Position numbers and translations under genes: made by a program | DNA from: Gaiella sp. | Lineage (GTDB): Bacteria > Actinomycetota > Thermoleophilia > Gaiellales > Gaiellaceae | Length of the DNA stretch: 64,000 nucleotides | Assembly (NCBI GenBank): GCA_027493885.1 | Contig: JAOSJZ010000001.1 | Span: 3,218,622 to 3,282,621 of the forward strand | Direction of reading: 5' to 3' | Part shown: positions 44,088 through 51,360 of the stretch, piece by piece | Layout of the letters: each line of letters opens with the position of its first letter | How positions within the stretch are numbered: position 1 is the stretch's first letter | Notes under the pieces: generated by a model | Database searches by the model: none | Seen by the model: the letters and a program-made list of their open reading frames with translations, nothing else | Told to the model about the DNA's origin: nothing

Positions 44088-45230
44088 GTGGACTTCGCCC
44101 TCACGAACGAGCAGCGCGAGATCCAGGCGCTTGCACGGGAGTTTGCGGAGTCGGAGATCGCGCCGCACGCGGGGGACTGGGACCGGGAGCACCGCTTTCC
44201 GCGGGAGGTGTTCGCGAAGCTGGGCGAGCTCGGGCTGATGGGCGTCTGCGTCCCCGAGGAGCTCGCCGGGGCCGGTGCGGACTTCGTCTCGTACGTCCTC
44301 GTGCTCGAGGAGCTCTCCCGCGCCGACGCGGGTGTCGGCGTGACGGTGGCCGTGCACACCAGCGCGGCGACGCTTCCGATCGTCACGTTCGGGACGGAGG
44401 AGCAGAAGCAGCTGTTCGTGCCGCCGCTCGCGCGCGGCGAGGTGCTGGGCGCCTTCGCGCTCACGGAGCCCGGCTCCGGGTCGGACGCCGGGTCGTTGCG
44501 GACGACGGCCGTCCGTGAGGGCGACGGCTGGCGAATCAGCGGGACGAAGCAGTGGTGCACCAACGGGAGCCACGCCTCGACGTTCGTCGTCTTCGCGCGC
44601 ACGGACCCCGGGACGGAGGGCGCCCGCGGCGTGTCCGCGTTCCTGCTCGACGCCGATCACGTCGAGGTGACGCGCGAGGAGGAGAAGCTCGGGCTCCACT
44701 CGTCCTCGACCGCCGACCTCCGGCTCGACGGTGCCCTCGTCCCGTTCGACCGCCTGCTCCACGAGGAGCGGAAGGGGTTCGCGGTCGCGATGGCGACGCT
44801 CGACGGCGGCCGGATCGGGATCGCCGCCCAGGCGGTCGGAATCGCCCAGGCGGCGCTCGACACCGCGAGCGCCTACGCGGTCGAGCGCGAGCAGTTCGGC
44901 AGCCGGATCGCGGACTTCCAGGCGATCCGCTTCAAGCTCGCCGACATGGCGACCGAGATCGCCGCGGCACGGCAGCTCACGCTGCGGGCAGCATGGCTCA
45001 AGCAGGCGGGACTGCCCCATGGAGCGGAGGGCGCGATGGCGAAGCTCTTCGCCTCCCGGGTCGCGGTACGCACGAGCCAGGAGGCGATCCAGGTCCTGGG
45101 CGGCTACGGCTACACGCGGGAGTTCCCCGCCGAGCGCTTCTACCGCGACGCCAAGATCACCGAGATCTACGAAGGCACGAGCGAGATCCAGCGCATCGTC
45201 ATCGCCCGCCAGCTGCTCAGGGGCCTGTAG
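44088..45230 (+). CDS. Acyl-CoA dehydrogenase (short-chain/butyryl type)
   Basis: FAD flavoenzyme, 380 aa, introducing a trans-2 double bond into acyl-CoA. Signature segments are LGAFALTEPGSGSDAGSLRT, ISGTKQWCTNGSHASTFVVF, REQFGSRIADFQAIRFKLAD and VLGGYGYTREFPAERFYRDA. The catalytic base Glu is in ITEIYEGTSEIQRIVIAR, the position of short-chain dehydrogenases. GTG start 9 nt after the methyltransferase stop. Last gene of the run. Electrons would pass to ETF, which is not in the window. Confidence 0.94.
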   Translation: MDFALTNEQREIQALAREFAESEIAPHAGDWDREHRFPREVFAKLGELGLMGVCVPEELAGAGADFVSYVLVLEELSRADAGVGVTVAVHTSAATLPIVTFGTEEQKQLFVPPLARGEVLGAFALTEPGSGSDAGSLRTTAVREGDGWRISGTKQWCTNGSHASTFVVFARTDPGTEGARGVSAFLLDADHVEVTREEEKLGLHSSSTADLRLDGALVPFDRLLHEERKGFAVAMATLDGGRIGIAAQAVGIAQAALDTASAYAVEREQFGSRIADFQAIRFKLADMATEIAAARQLTLRAAWLKQAGLPHGAEGAMAKLFASRVAVRTSQEAIQVLGGYGYTREFPAERFYRDAKITEIYEGTSEIQRIVIARQLLRGL

Positions 45231-45233
45231 GGG

Positions 45234-45347
45234 TCATAGGGGGTCTGCCATGGCGACATCGTCCGGGAATGCGTCCACCCGCGAGAGCGAGTGGCCCGTG
45301 ACGTGATGGACGAGCCCTGCTCCCTCGATGCGCGGCCTGCGCGGCAT
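45234..45347 (-). pseudogene. Relic of a REP-associated tyrosine transposase (RAYT) N-terminus
   Basis: A 37-codon frame reading MPRRPRIEGAGLVHHVTGHS then LSRVDAFPDDVAMADPL and TGA. MxRRPRIE-x-x-G-x-x-x-HVT is the start of RAYT/IS200-like transposases (TnpA_REP), containing the first strand leading to the HUH region. The remaining 120 or more residues, including the catalytic Tyr, are missing. It lies just beside an inverted pair of family-B REP palindromes, the context in which RAYT genes are found. Confidence 0.6.
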
Positions 45348-45408
45348 GGGTCGAGCCTGGCAGCGCGCGCCGCATCCCGCTAGTCGCTCTTTCGGACATG
45401 GCCAAGGC

Positions 45409-45518
45409 GGGGTCTGGCACGGGGTCTGGCACCGCAGGTGCCTGACCCCGGTGGCGCTCGCGTCCCTGCGAAGCGTGGTAGCTGGGCGTGGGGACAGACA
45501 CCTGCGGTGCCGGTCCCC
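45409..45518. repeat. REP family B, inverted pair plus partial copy next to the RAYT relic
   Basis: A partial copy GGGGTCTGGCAC is at 45409-45420. Copy B3 (45421-45449) has arms GGGGTCTGGCACC and GGTGCCTGACCCC with spacer GCA. Copy B4 (45490-45518) has arms GGGGACAGACACC and GGTGCCGGTCCCC and is inverted. It ends 18 nt before the cobalamin adenosyltransferase start. The 45231-45536 gap contains only this and the RAYT relic. Confidence 0.8.
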
Positions 45519-45536
45519 GCACGTATCCTCAGGGGC

Positions 45537-46122
45537 ATGCCGCGGGCGAGGGACGAGCCGGTCCGGCTGACGAAGATCTACACCCGCGGCGGTGACCGGG
45601 GAGAGACGTCGCTCGGCGACGGATCGCGCGTCTCGAAGCTCGACGGGCGGATCGAGGCGTACGGGACGGTCGACGAGCTGAACGCCGCGCTCGGCGTCGT
45701 CCTCGCAGGCCAGCTGCCGGACGAGCTCCGGCCCGTGCTCTCGAGGGTGCAGAACGAGCTCTTCGACCTCGGCGCCGATCTCGCCGTCCCCGTTGGCGCC
45801 GAGGGACGGCTCCGCGTCGAGCAGGCGACGATCGACCGGCTGGAGGAGGACTGCGATCGTCTCAACGCCGGCCTCGGCGAGCTCCGGAGCTTCGTGCTTC
45901 CCGGCGGAACCGTCGCCGCCGCCGGGCTCCACGTCGCCCGCACCATCTGCAGGCGGGCGGAGCGCGAGGCGCTCAGGGCAGGGCGGGAGCACGAGGTCGG
46001 GGGTGCTCGTCCCGGTCTACCTCAACCGGCTCTCCGACCTCCTCTTCATCCTCTCGCGGGCCGCGAACGCGCTTTCCGGGTACGACGAGCCGCTCTGGAA
46101 GCCCGGCGCGACACGCGACTGA
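45537..46122 (+). CDS. Cob(I)alamin adenosyltransferase (PduO type), with one-base frameshift
   Basis: ATP:corrinoid adenosyltransferase making adenosylcobalamin; about 194 aa if repaired. The PduO_N motif is KIYTRGGDRGETSLGDGSRV, then LDGRIEAYGTVDELNAALGV and AAAGLHVARTICRRAEREAL. The C-terminal VPVYLNRLSDLLFILSRAAN is in a different frame. Removing one G from the G5 run at 45999-46003 joins them and gives the normal ending and length. ATG at 45537 with AGGGG upstream. Likely a sequencing indel. Confidence 0.85.
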
Positions 46123-46145
46123 CGGGGGGCCGCAACCCCGCCGAG

Positions 46146-47294
46146 GTGCTCGCCGTCGCGCTGCGCCTCGGCGTGACGTCGTTCGGCGGGCCGGTCGCGC
46201 ACATCGGCTACTTCCGCCACGAGTACGTCGAGCGCCGGGGCTGGATCGCCGAGCGCGAGTTCTCCGAGCTGGTGGCCGTCACGAGTCTCCTGCCGGGGCC
46301 GTCCTCGAGCCAGCTCGGCATGGCGATCGGCGCGCGGCGTGCGGGCGTGCCGGGCGCGCTGGCGGCGTGGGTTGGGTTCACGCTGCCCACGGCGGTCGCG
46401 ATGACGGCGCTCGCCCTCGCCGTGGGCTCGGTCGACGTGAGCGGGGCGGGATGGGTGCACGGGCTCGAGCTGGTGGCCGTTCCGGTCGTCGCGCTTGCCG
46501 TGCTCGCGATGGGCCGCGCGCTCGCCCCGGACGTCGCCAGAGCGTCGCTCGCCGTCGTGGCCGCAGCGATCGCGATCCTGTGGCACGGTTTCGGCGGCCA
46601 GGCGGCCGCGATCCTGCTCGGCGCGGTGGTCGGCACCGCGGCGTTTCGCGGCCGCGCCCCGGTGCCCGGTCTCACGAGAGCCTTCGTCGGCCGCCGGTTC
46701 GTCGCTGCAGGCTGCCTCGTCGCCTTCGCGGCGCTCCTCTTCGGGCTCCGCCCGCTGGCGGACGCGACCGGTGGGCACGTCCTCGCCCTGGTCGACGCGA
46801 TGTACCGATCCGGCGCGCTCGTCTTCGGGGGAGGGCACGTCGTCCTGCCGCTCCTCCACGACGCGGTCGTCTCGCCCGGCTGGGTAGGGGAACAGGAGTT
46901 CCTCGCGGGGTACGGCCTCGCGCAGGCGATGCCCGGCCCCCTGTTCGGCTTCTCCGCCTACCTCGGCGCGATCGAGGAGCCGACGCCGAACGGCATCGCG
47001 GGCGCCGCGATCGCGGTCTTCGCCATCTACCTCCCGTCGTTCCTGCTGCTCGGTGGCACGTTGCCGCTCTGGTCGTCGATTCGAGCGCACGCAGGGGTGC
47101 AGGCAGCACTCGCCGGCATCGGCGCGGCCGTGGTCGGCGTCCTCGCGGCCGCTCTCTGGGACCCCGTGCTGACGACGTCGGCCGGGAACGTGGGAGACGT
47201 GGCGTTCGCGCTCTCGCTGCTGCTGCTCCTCCGCGTCCTTCCCGTCTGGGCGGTCGTGCCGATCGCAGCCGCCGCCGGGGCGATCGTGTTCTGA
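46146..47294 (+). CDS. chrA: Chromate transporter ChrA family (two-domain)
   Basis: About 382 aa with two CHR domains and around 10-12 helices. CHR-1 has LRLGVTSFGGPVAHIGYFRH, ELVAVTSLLPGPSSSQLGMA. CHR-2 has VLPLLHDAVVSPGWVGEQEF and GYGLAQAMPGPLFGFSAYLG. These are the G-G-P and PGP signatures of ChrA-type exporters that expel chromate or a similar oxyanion. The first in-frame GTG is 46146, but similarity (NPAEVLAVALRLG) begins a few codons earlier. The true start is therefore uncertain; a G6 run at 46124-46129 may hide an indel. Confidence 0.85.
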   Translation: MLAVALRLGVTSFGGPVAHIGYFRHEYVERRGWIAEREFSELVAVTSLLPGPSSSQLGMAIGARRAGVPGALAAWVGFTLPTAVAMTALALAVGSVDVSGAGWVHGLELVAVPVVALAVLAMGRALAPDVARASLAVVAAAIAILWHGFGGQAAAILLGAVVGTAAFRGRAPVPGLTRAFVGRRFVAAGCLVAFAALLFGLRPLADATGGHVLALVDAMYRSGALVFGGGHVVLPLLHDAVVSPGWVGEQEFLAGYGLAQAMPGPLFGFSAYLGAIEEPTPNGIAGAAIAVFAIYLPSFLLLGGTLPLWSSIRAHAGVQAALAGIGAAVVGVLAAALWDPVLTTSAGNVGDVAFALSLLLLLRVLPVWAVVPIAAAAGAIVF

Positions 47295-47297
47295 GCC

Positions 47298-48788
47298 TCA
47301 GCTCGCCACGGCCATGACCGGCCACGTCCCGGACAGCCACTCGCCGAGCCTGTTCGCCGGCATCGGGTGCCCGAGGAAGTAGCCCTGCGCCCGGTCGCAG
47401 CCGAGGTTGAGGGCCGCTTCCCAGGCGAGCTTGCTCTCGACTCCCTCCGCGACCGTCTCGAGCCCGAGGCCGTTCGCGAGCCCGACGAGCGACCGGACGA
47501 TCGCGTCGGCCGGGCCGCCCCGCCCGGCCTCGTGGAGGAACATCGAGTCGATCTTCACCTGATGGAGCGGGAGCGTCCGGATCGCCGCGACCGACGAGGC
47601 GCGGCCGAGGTCGTCGAGCGCGAGGCGGATGCCCGTCTCGCGCAGGTGCCGGACGACGGTGGTGTCGAGCTCGGAGCCGGCGCCCGGCCCCGACGGGACG
47701 ACGTCGAGGGTGAGGCGCTCCGGGCCGATCCCGGCCCCGTCGAGAAGCTTGAGGAGCCCGGTGAGCAGCTCGCCGTCGTCGACCATCCGGTAGGGGATGT
47801 TGATCGCGGCGCCGAGCACGTGCCCCTTCGCTTCCCATTCGTGCAACCGGCGGAGCGCGTCGCGGGCGACCGCGAGCGTCAGCGTCCGGACGAGCGGCGT
47901 TCGCTCCACGTGGGGCACGAACTCGGCCGGCCCGATGAGGCTCTCGCCCCGTACGCGCCGCACGAGCGCCTCGACCGACGTCACGACCCCGGACGGCAGC
48001 TCGACGATCGGCTGGTAGTGCACGACGATCTCCCCCTGCTCGAGCGCGTGCTCGAGGTCGCGGACGACGCCGCCGTCGAGCGGTGGGCGCGGCACGACCG
48101 ACTCCTCGCTCGTGTCGCGCTTCGTTGCGTACATCTGGCCGTCGGCGCGCGCGACGAGCTGGCTCGGGGTGACGCCGTCCTGCGGGAAGAGTGCCCAGCC
48201 GATCGACGCGTCGAGCTCGACGAGGCCGCCGTCGACCCGGTACGGCCTGCGAAGGGCCTGCCGCAGGCGCCCGGCCAGGGCCGCCGCCTCCTCGTCCTCG
48301 CGCGTCCCGAGGGAGAGGAGGACGAACTCGTCGCCTCCGGTGCGGGCGACCGTGTCCGACTCCCGCACGACCGACTCCAGACGGCGGGCGATCGCGCGCA
48401 AGACGATGTTCCCGGTCTCGTGGCCGCGGATGTCGTTCACGCCCTTGAACCCGTCCAGGTCGACGACGAGCAGCGCGAACGGCTCCCCCGTGCGGCGCGA
48501 GCGCGCGAGCGCCTGGCCGATGCGGTCGTCGAGCAGCTCGCGGTTCGGGAGCCCCGTGAGCGCGTCCCGGAGCGCAGCGCGCTGGGCGGCCAGGAGCCTC
48601 GTGACGAGCAGCGTGGTCGCTGCACCGGCGAGGGCGGTGATCGCCATGGCGAGGGCGAAGGCCGCCGTCGGGCGGCCGGCCAGGGTCAGGTCGAGCGCGG
48701 CGATGCCGCCGACGCCGATCAGGCAAACCGCGGCTGCCGGCCAGACCAGCCAGCGCCGCGCAGGCCTTCGAATGTGAGGCTCACGCAC
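47298..48788 (-). CDS. Membrane GGDEF-EAL protein (c-di-GMP turnover)
   Basis: About 496 aa. Two N-terminal helices (LVWPAAAVCLIGVGGIAALD; AAFALAMAITALAGAATTLL) precede a diguanylate cyclase domain with DALTGLPNRELLDDRIGQAL and an intact GGDEF in ARTGGDEFVLLSLG. A C-terminal EAL domain has VEALVRRVRGE, INIPYRM, VKIDSMFLHEAG and VAEGVES. The usual E-x-T-E segment is replaced by LTLDVVPSG and DDFGTG by DDLGRA, so phosphodiesterase activity is doubtful. The GTG start at 48788 has GGGG upstream; longer alternatives exist. It converges with chrA. Confidence 0.88.
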   Translation of the reverse strand: MREPHIRRPARRWLVWPAAAVCLIGVGGIAALDLTLAGRPTAAFALAMAITALAGAATTLLVTRLLAAQRAALRDALTGLPNRELLDDRIGQALARSRRTGEPFALLVVDLDGFKGVNDIRGHETGNIVLRAIARRLESVVRESDTVARTGGDEFVLLSLGTREDEEAAALAGRLRQALRRPYRVDGGLVELDASIGWALFPQDGVTPSQLVARADGQMYATKRDTSEESVVPRPPLDGGVVRDLEHALEQGEIVVHYQPIVELPSGVVTSVEALVRRVRGESLIGPAEFVPHVERTPLVRTLTLAVARDALRRLHEWEAKGHVLGAAINIPYRMVDDGELLTGLLKLLDGAGIGPERLTLDVVPSGPGAGSELDTTVVRHLRETGIRLALDDLGRASSVAAIRTLPLHQVKIDSMFLHEAGRGGPADAIVRSLVGLANGLGLETVAEGVESKLAWEAALNLGCDRAQGYFLGHPMPANRLGEWLSGTWPVMAVAS

Positions 48789-48952
48789 GACATCCCCAGT
48801 TTCTCGCGCCCTGACGCCAAGGAGCGGGCGCGTGCTCCGCAGTGGCCGGATCGTCGTCGGAACGACTTCTGTCGACCCTTCCCCGGGTGGGGGATTCACC
48901 CTCACTCGTCCGGGGGAGAGGAGTCACGCGGGGAGACGGTGAATCCGGATGC

Positions 48953-49477
48953 GTGCACCTGCGAGCAGCCGCCGCCGTCGTCTGGGTCGTGCTCGCGGCC
49001 TGCTGCGTCTGGGCGTTCGGGCTCACGCTCGTAGCGCTCGTGAACGCACTCGGGTGCGCGGTCATCGTCGCCGTGACGGTGACAGACCTGGAGCGGCGCA
49101 TCGTCCCGAACCGCATCGTGGTGCCCGCGCTGGCCGTCGCGCTCGTCGTGCAGACCGTGCGCGATCCGGGCGTGGAGTGGGTGCTCTCCGCCTTCGGCGC
49201 AGGGGGGTTCTTCCTGCTGCTGGCGCTCGTCAACCCGACCGGGCTCGGCATGGGCGACGTCAAGCTCGCCGCGTTCCTCGGCGCCTGGCTCGGCTACGAC
49301 GTCGCGGTTGCGCTGTTCGTCGGCTCGCTCCTCGGCATGCTGCCGGCCATCGTCGTGCTCGCGCGCCGCGGCTCGGCGGGACGGACGGCGACGCTCCCGT
49401 ACGTCCCGGCGCTCGCGGCGGGTGCGGTCGTCGGGCTGTTCTTCGGCGACGCGCTCCTCGACGCGTGGCTCGGCTGA
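48953..49477 (+). CDS. Prepilin peptidase (TadV/CpaA-type, A24 family)
   Basis: About 174 aa, six helices. It is an aspartic membrane peptidase that cleaves type IV/Flp prepilin leaders. The two catalytic Asp motifs are TDLERRIVPNRIVVPALAVA and GLGMGDVKLAAFLGAWLG (GxGD). It lacks the N-terminal methyltransferase domain, as in Tad-type peptidases. GTG at 48953 is the best start; its ribosome-binding site is weak. It probably processes the Flp pilin of the Tad operon encoded 7-15 kb to the right. Confidence 0.87.
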   Translation: MHLRAAAAVVWVVLAACCVWAFGLTLVALVNALGCAVIVAVTVTDLERRIVPNRIVVPALAVALVVQTVRDPGVEWVLSAFGAGGFFLLLALVNPTGLGMGDVKLAAFLGAWLGYDVAVALFVGSLLGMLPAIVVLARRGSAGRTATLPYVPALAAGAVVGLFFGDALLDAWLG

Positions 49478-49485
49478 GTCGCCGG

Positions 49486-50211
49486 CTACTCGCGGGCGAC
49501 GAGCTCGAGCACCGCGCAGCGGCGGTCGTCGCCGGGATACGGCGATGCCGTGACCCGGCTACAGGAAAAGGTTCCGTCGTCGAGCTCGACGAGCTCTCCG
49601 GGATCCGGTGGCGCACCCACGCGAACGAGCAGCCGGTAGCCGTCGGCGACGGCGAGCGCGACGTGCTCGTCCTCGCGGACCGGCCTGCCCCCGGAACCCA
49701 GGCTCTCGGCCAGCTCGTCGAGCTCCCGCGCGACGTCGGCGAGCTCGCGGGCCCGGTGCTCGAGCTCCCGCTCCCGGAGCTTGGCCGCCTCCTCGCGGCG
49801 CTCGACGGCCGCCGCACGAAGCTCGACCGCACCGAGCGCGCGGCGCCGTTCGTCGACCTTCGCCTCGGCCTGCCCCACCGCGGTCTCGCGGGCATCGAGC
49901 TCGGCGGAGCGGGCACTCAGCTCGGCCTGCCGCAGGTCGAGCTCGGCCGCGCCGTCCCGGAGGATCTGCTCGACCCTGAAATGGAGCTCGCGCGCGCGCT
50001 CCTCCCGGTGCTCGAGCTCCTGGACCGCAGCGCGGATCTGGACGGACCGTTCCTCGAGCTCGCGTCCGCGCTCCGCGATCAGGTCGGCGACAGCGTCTGC
50101 GGCGTCCGAGGGGGTGAACAGGCCGCGCAGCCGCCTGCGTGCCTTCTCGTCCGGCGCGCTACGGCCGGGCCACTGCTCCCACTCTCGGTCGTTGCGCGCG
50201 TTTCGTTGCAT
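49486..50211 (-). CDS. Coiled-coil protein with small conserved C-terminal domain
   Basis: A 241-aa protein of unknown function. Residues about 40-165 form a long, highly charged coiled coil (ELEERSVQIRAAVQELEHRE; DLRQAELSARSAELDARETA; RREEAAKLRERELEHRAREL). The C-terminal approximately 60 residues form a compact domain, YRLLVRVGAPPDPGELVELD then FSCSRVTASPYPGDDRRCAV, that appears designed for binding rather than catalysis. Converges with the prepilin peptidase. Confidence 0.6.
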   Translation of the reverse strand: MQRNARNDREWEQWPGRSAPDEKARRRLRGLFTPSDAADAVADLIAERGRELEERSVQIRAAVQELEHREERARELHFRVEQILRDGAAELDLRQAELSARSAELDARETAVGQAEAKVDERRRALGAVELRAAAVERREEAAKLRERELEHRARELADVARELDELAESLGSGGRPVREDEHVALAVADGYRLLVRVGAPPDPGELVELDDGTFSCSRVTASPYPGDDRRCAVLELVARE

Positions 50212-50380
50212 GGTGTGCGTCTCGGTGGCGCCGGCGACACATCCTCAGCCGTCGAGTTCGAATGGGCCGCCGGCGCTCGTCCCGCGTTCGCTCCGCGACG
50301 CACGTCTCCTCCCCAAAGGGGTAGTGCGACTCATACCGACGGGGGAGGACTCGACCGATGTCAGCACGTAGAACACGACC

Positions 50381-50608
50381 ATGGATGCAATGGGTGCTCG
50401 TCTGCTCGCCGCGCGCATCGCGGCGGGTGTCCGAATCGGCAGCGTCATCGAGCTCGAGTCGGGATCGGATCCCGAGCTCCGGCCCGGCGACCGCGGCATC
50501 GTGCGCGAGATCGAGGCGGGGGGTACGGTCGTGGTCGAGTGGGAGCGCGGCTTCGACCGCGCGATCGACCCGCGTCAGTCGTCTTTCCGCGCGCTTCCGG
50601 CGGCCTAG
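50381..50608 (+). CDS. DUF4314-like small protein
   Basis: 75 aa. The core VRIGSVIELESGSDPELRPG, DRGIVREIEAGGTVVVEWER matches the DUF4314 SH3-like pattern (GsxVxL..m.Dp..l.pG..GtV..id..G.i.V.Wd.G). Function unknown. ATG at 50381. Followed directly by family-B repeats. Confidence 0.55.
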   Translation: MDAMGARLLAARIAAGVRIGSVIELESGSDPELRPGDRGIVREIEAGGTVVVEWERGFDRAIDPRQSSFRALPAA

Positions 50609-50615
50609 GCACAGA

Positions 50616-50741
50616 GGGGACCGGCACCGTCAGGTGCCTGTCCCCGGCGACGCGCTGGCGAGTGCCGGCTCGCGAACGACGCCGACGGCCGTCGCACGCG
50701 TGTCTGCGTCACCGGGGTCGCGCACCTTCGGTGCCGGACCC
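50616..50741. repeat. REP family B, diverged inverted pair
   Basis: Copy B5 (50616-50645) has arms GGGGACCGGCACC and GGTGCCTGTCCCC with spacer GTCA. Copy B6 (50714-50741) has GGGGTCGCGCACC and GGTGCCGGACCC and is more degenerate. They lie between the DUF4314-like gene and the CAP gene. Confidence 0.7.
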
Positions 50742-50763
50742 TTCAGACCGCTGCGGGCCCCGG

Positions 50764-51303
50764 CTACCGCCGGCCGAAGTCGAGCGTGACGATCCAGGTC
50801 GACTGGCCGCCGAACACGCCGCCGGCGGCATCGTTGAACATGATGCCGATGCCTGCCTCGCGGAAGGTGCCGCGCAGGAGGTTGGCGCGGTGCGGGGGCG
50901 ACGCCAGCCACGCGTCGACGATCGCGACCGGCGTCGGCGCCGCGCTGCCGAACATGGCGAGGTTCTCGCCGACCGTCCACGCGCCGGAGCGCGGGGCGTA
51001 CGACCGGCGGATCCGCTCCGAGAACGACGCACCGTCTCGCGACGTGTGGGCGAAGTACCCGTACGTCGCCATCGAGCGGGAGTGCGCCGCCGCCGAGCGC
51101 GCGAGCGCGGGGGAGATGGTCAGCGTCCCGAGCCCGTGCGCGGCACGGACGTCGTTGATCTGGCGGAGAAGGAGGTCCTCGAGGGAGGGAGCGCGCGTGA
51201 CCGCTGCGGTCTCGGCCGTCTGCCCCGCCGCCGACGTCGCGACTAGGGCTCCCGCCGAGAGGAGGCTTGCGGCGAGCACGACAACGGTTCGCACACGGTG
51301 CAT
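50764..51303 (-). CDS. Secreted CAP/SCP-domain protein (YkwD-like)
   Basis: About 179 aa. The signal peptide is MHRVRTVVVLAASLLSAGAL, cleaved near SAAGQ. The CAP domain follows: LLRQINDVRAAHGLGTLTIS, ALARSAAAHSRSMATYGYFA HT, SERIRRSYAP, VGENLAMF, WLASPPHRANLLRGTFREAG. The metal/active-site histidines (AAHSRSM, FAHTS, SPPHRANLL) and GEN are present. Function is extracytoplasmic and unknown; bacterial homologues are secreted cell-surface proteins. Start set at ATG 51303. Confidence 0.88.
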   Translation of the reverse strand: MHRVRTVVVLAASLLSAGALVATSAAGQTAETAAVTRAPSLEDLLLRQINDVRAAHGLGTLTISPALARSAAAHSRSMATYGYFAHTSRDGASFSERIRRSYAPRSGAWTVGENLAMFGSAAPTPVAIVDAWLASPPHRANLLRGTFREAGIGIMFNDAAGGVFGGQSTWIVTLDFGRR

Positions 51304-51360
51304 CAAACACCGTATCGTCGATGCGCGTCGCAGCTACCTACCCCCTTTCGGGGGTCTGGG

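Noticed and set aside
45217-45522. 101-codon minus-strand frame overlapping the RAYT relic
   Set aside because: It is in a different frame, reads through the REP repeats and has no recognisable similarity; the 37-codon frame with the RAYT-like start is preferred.
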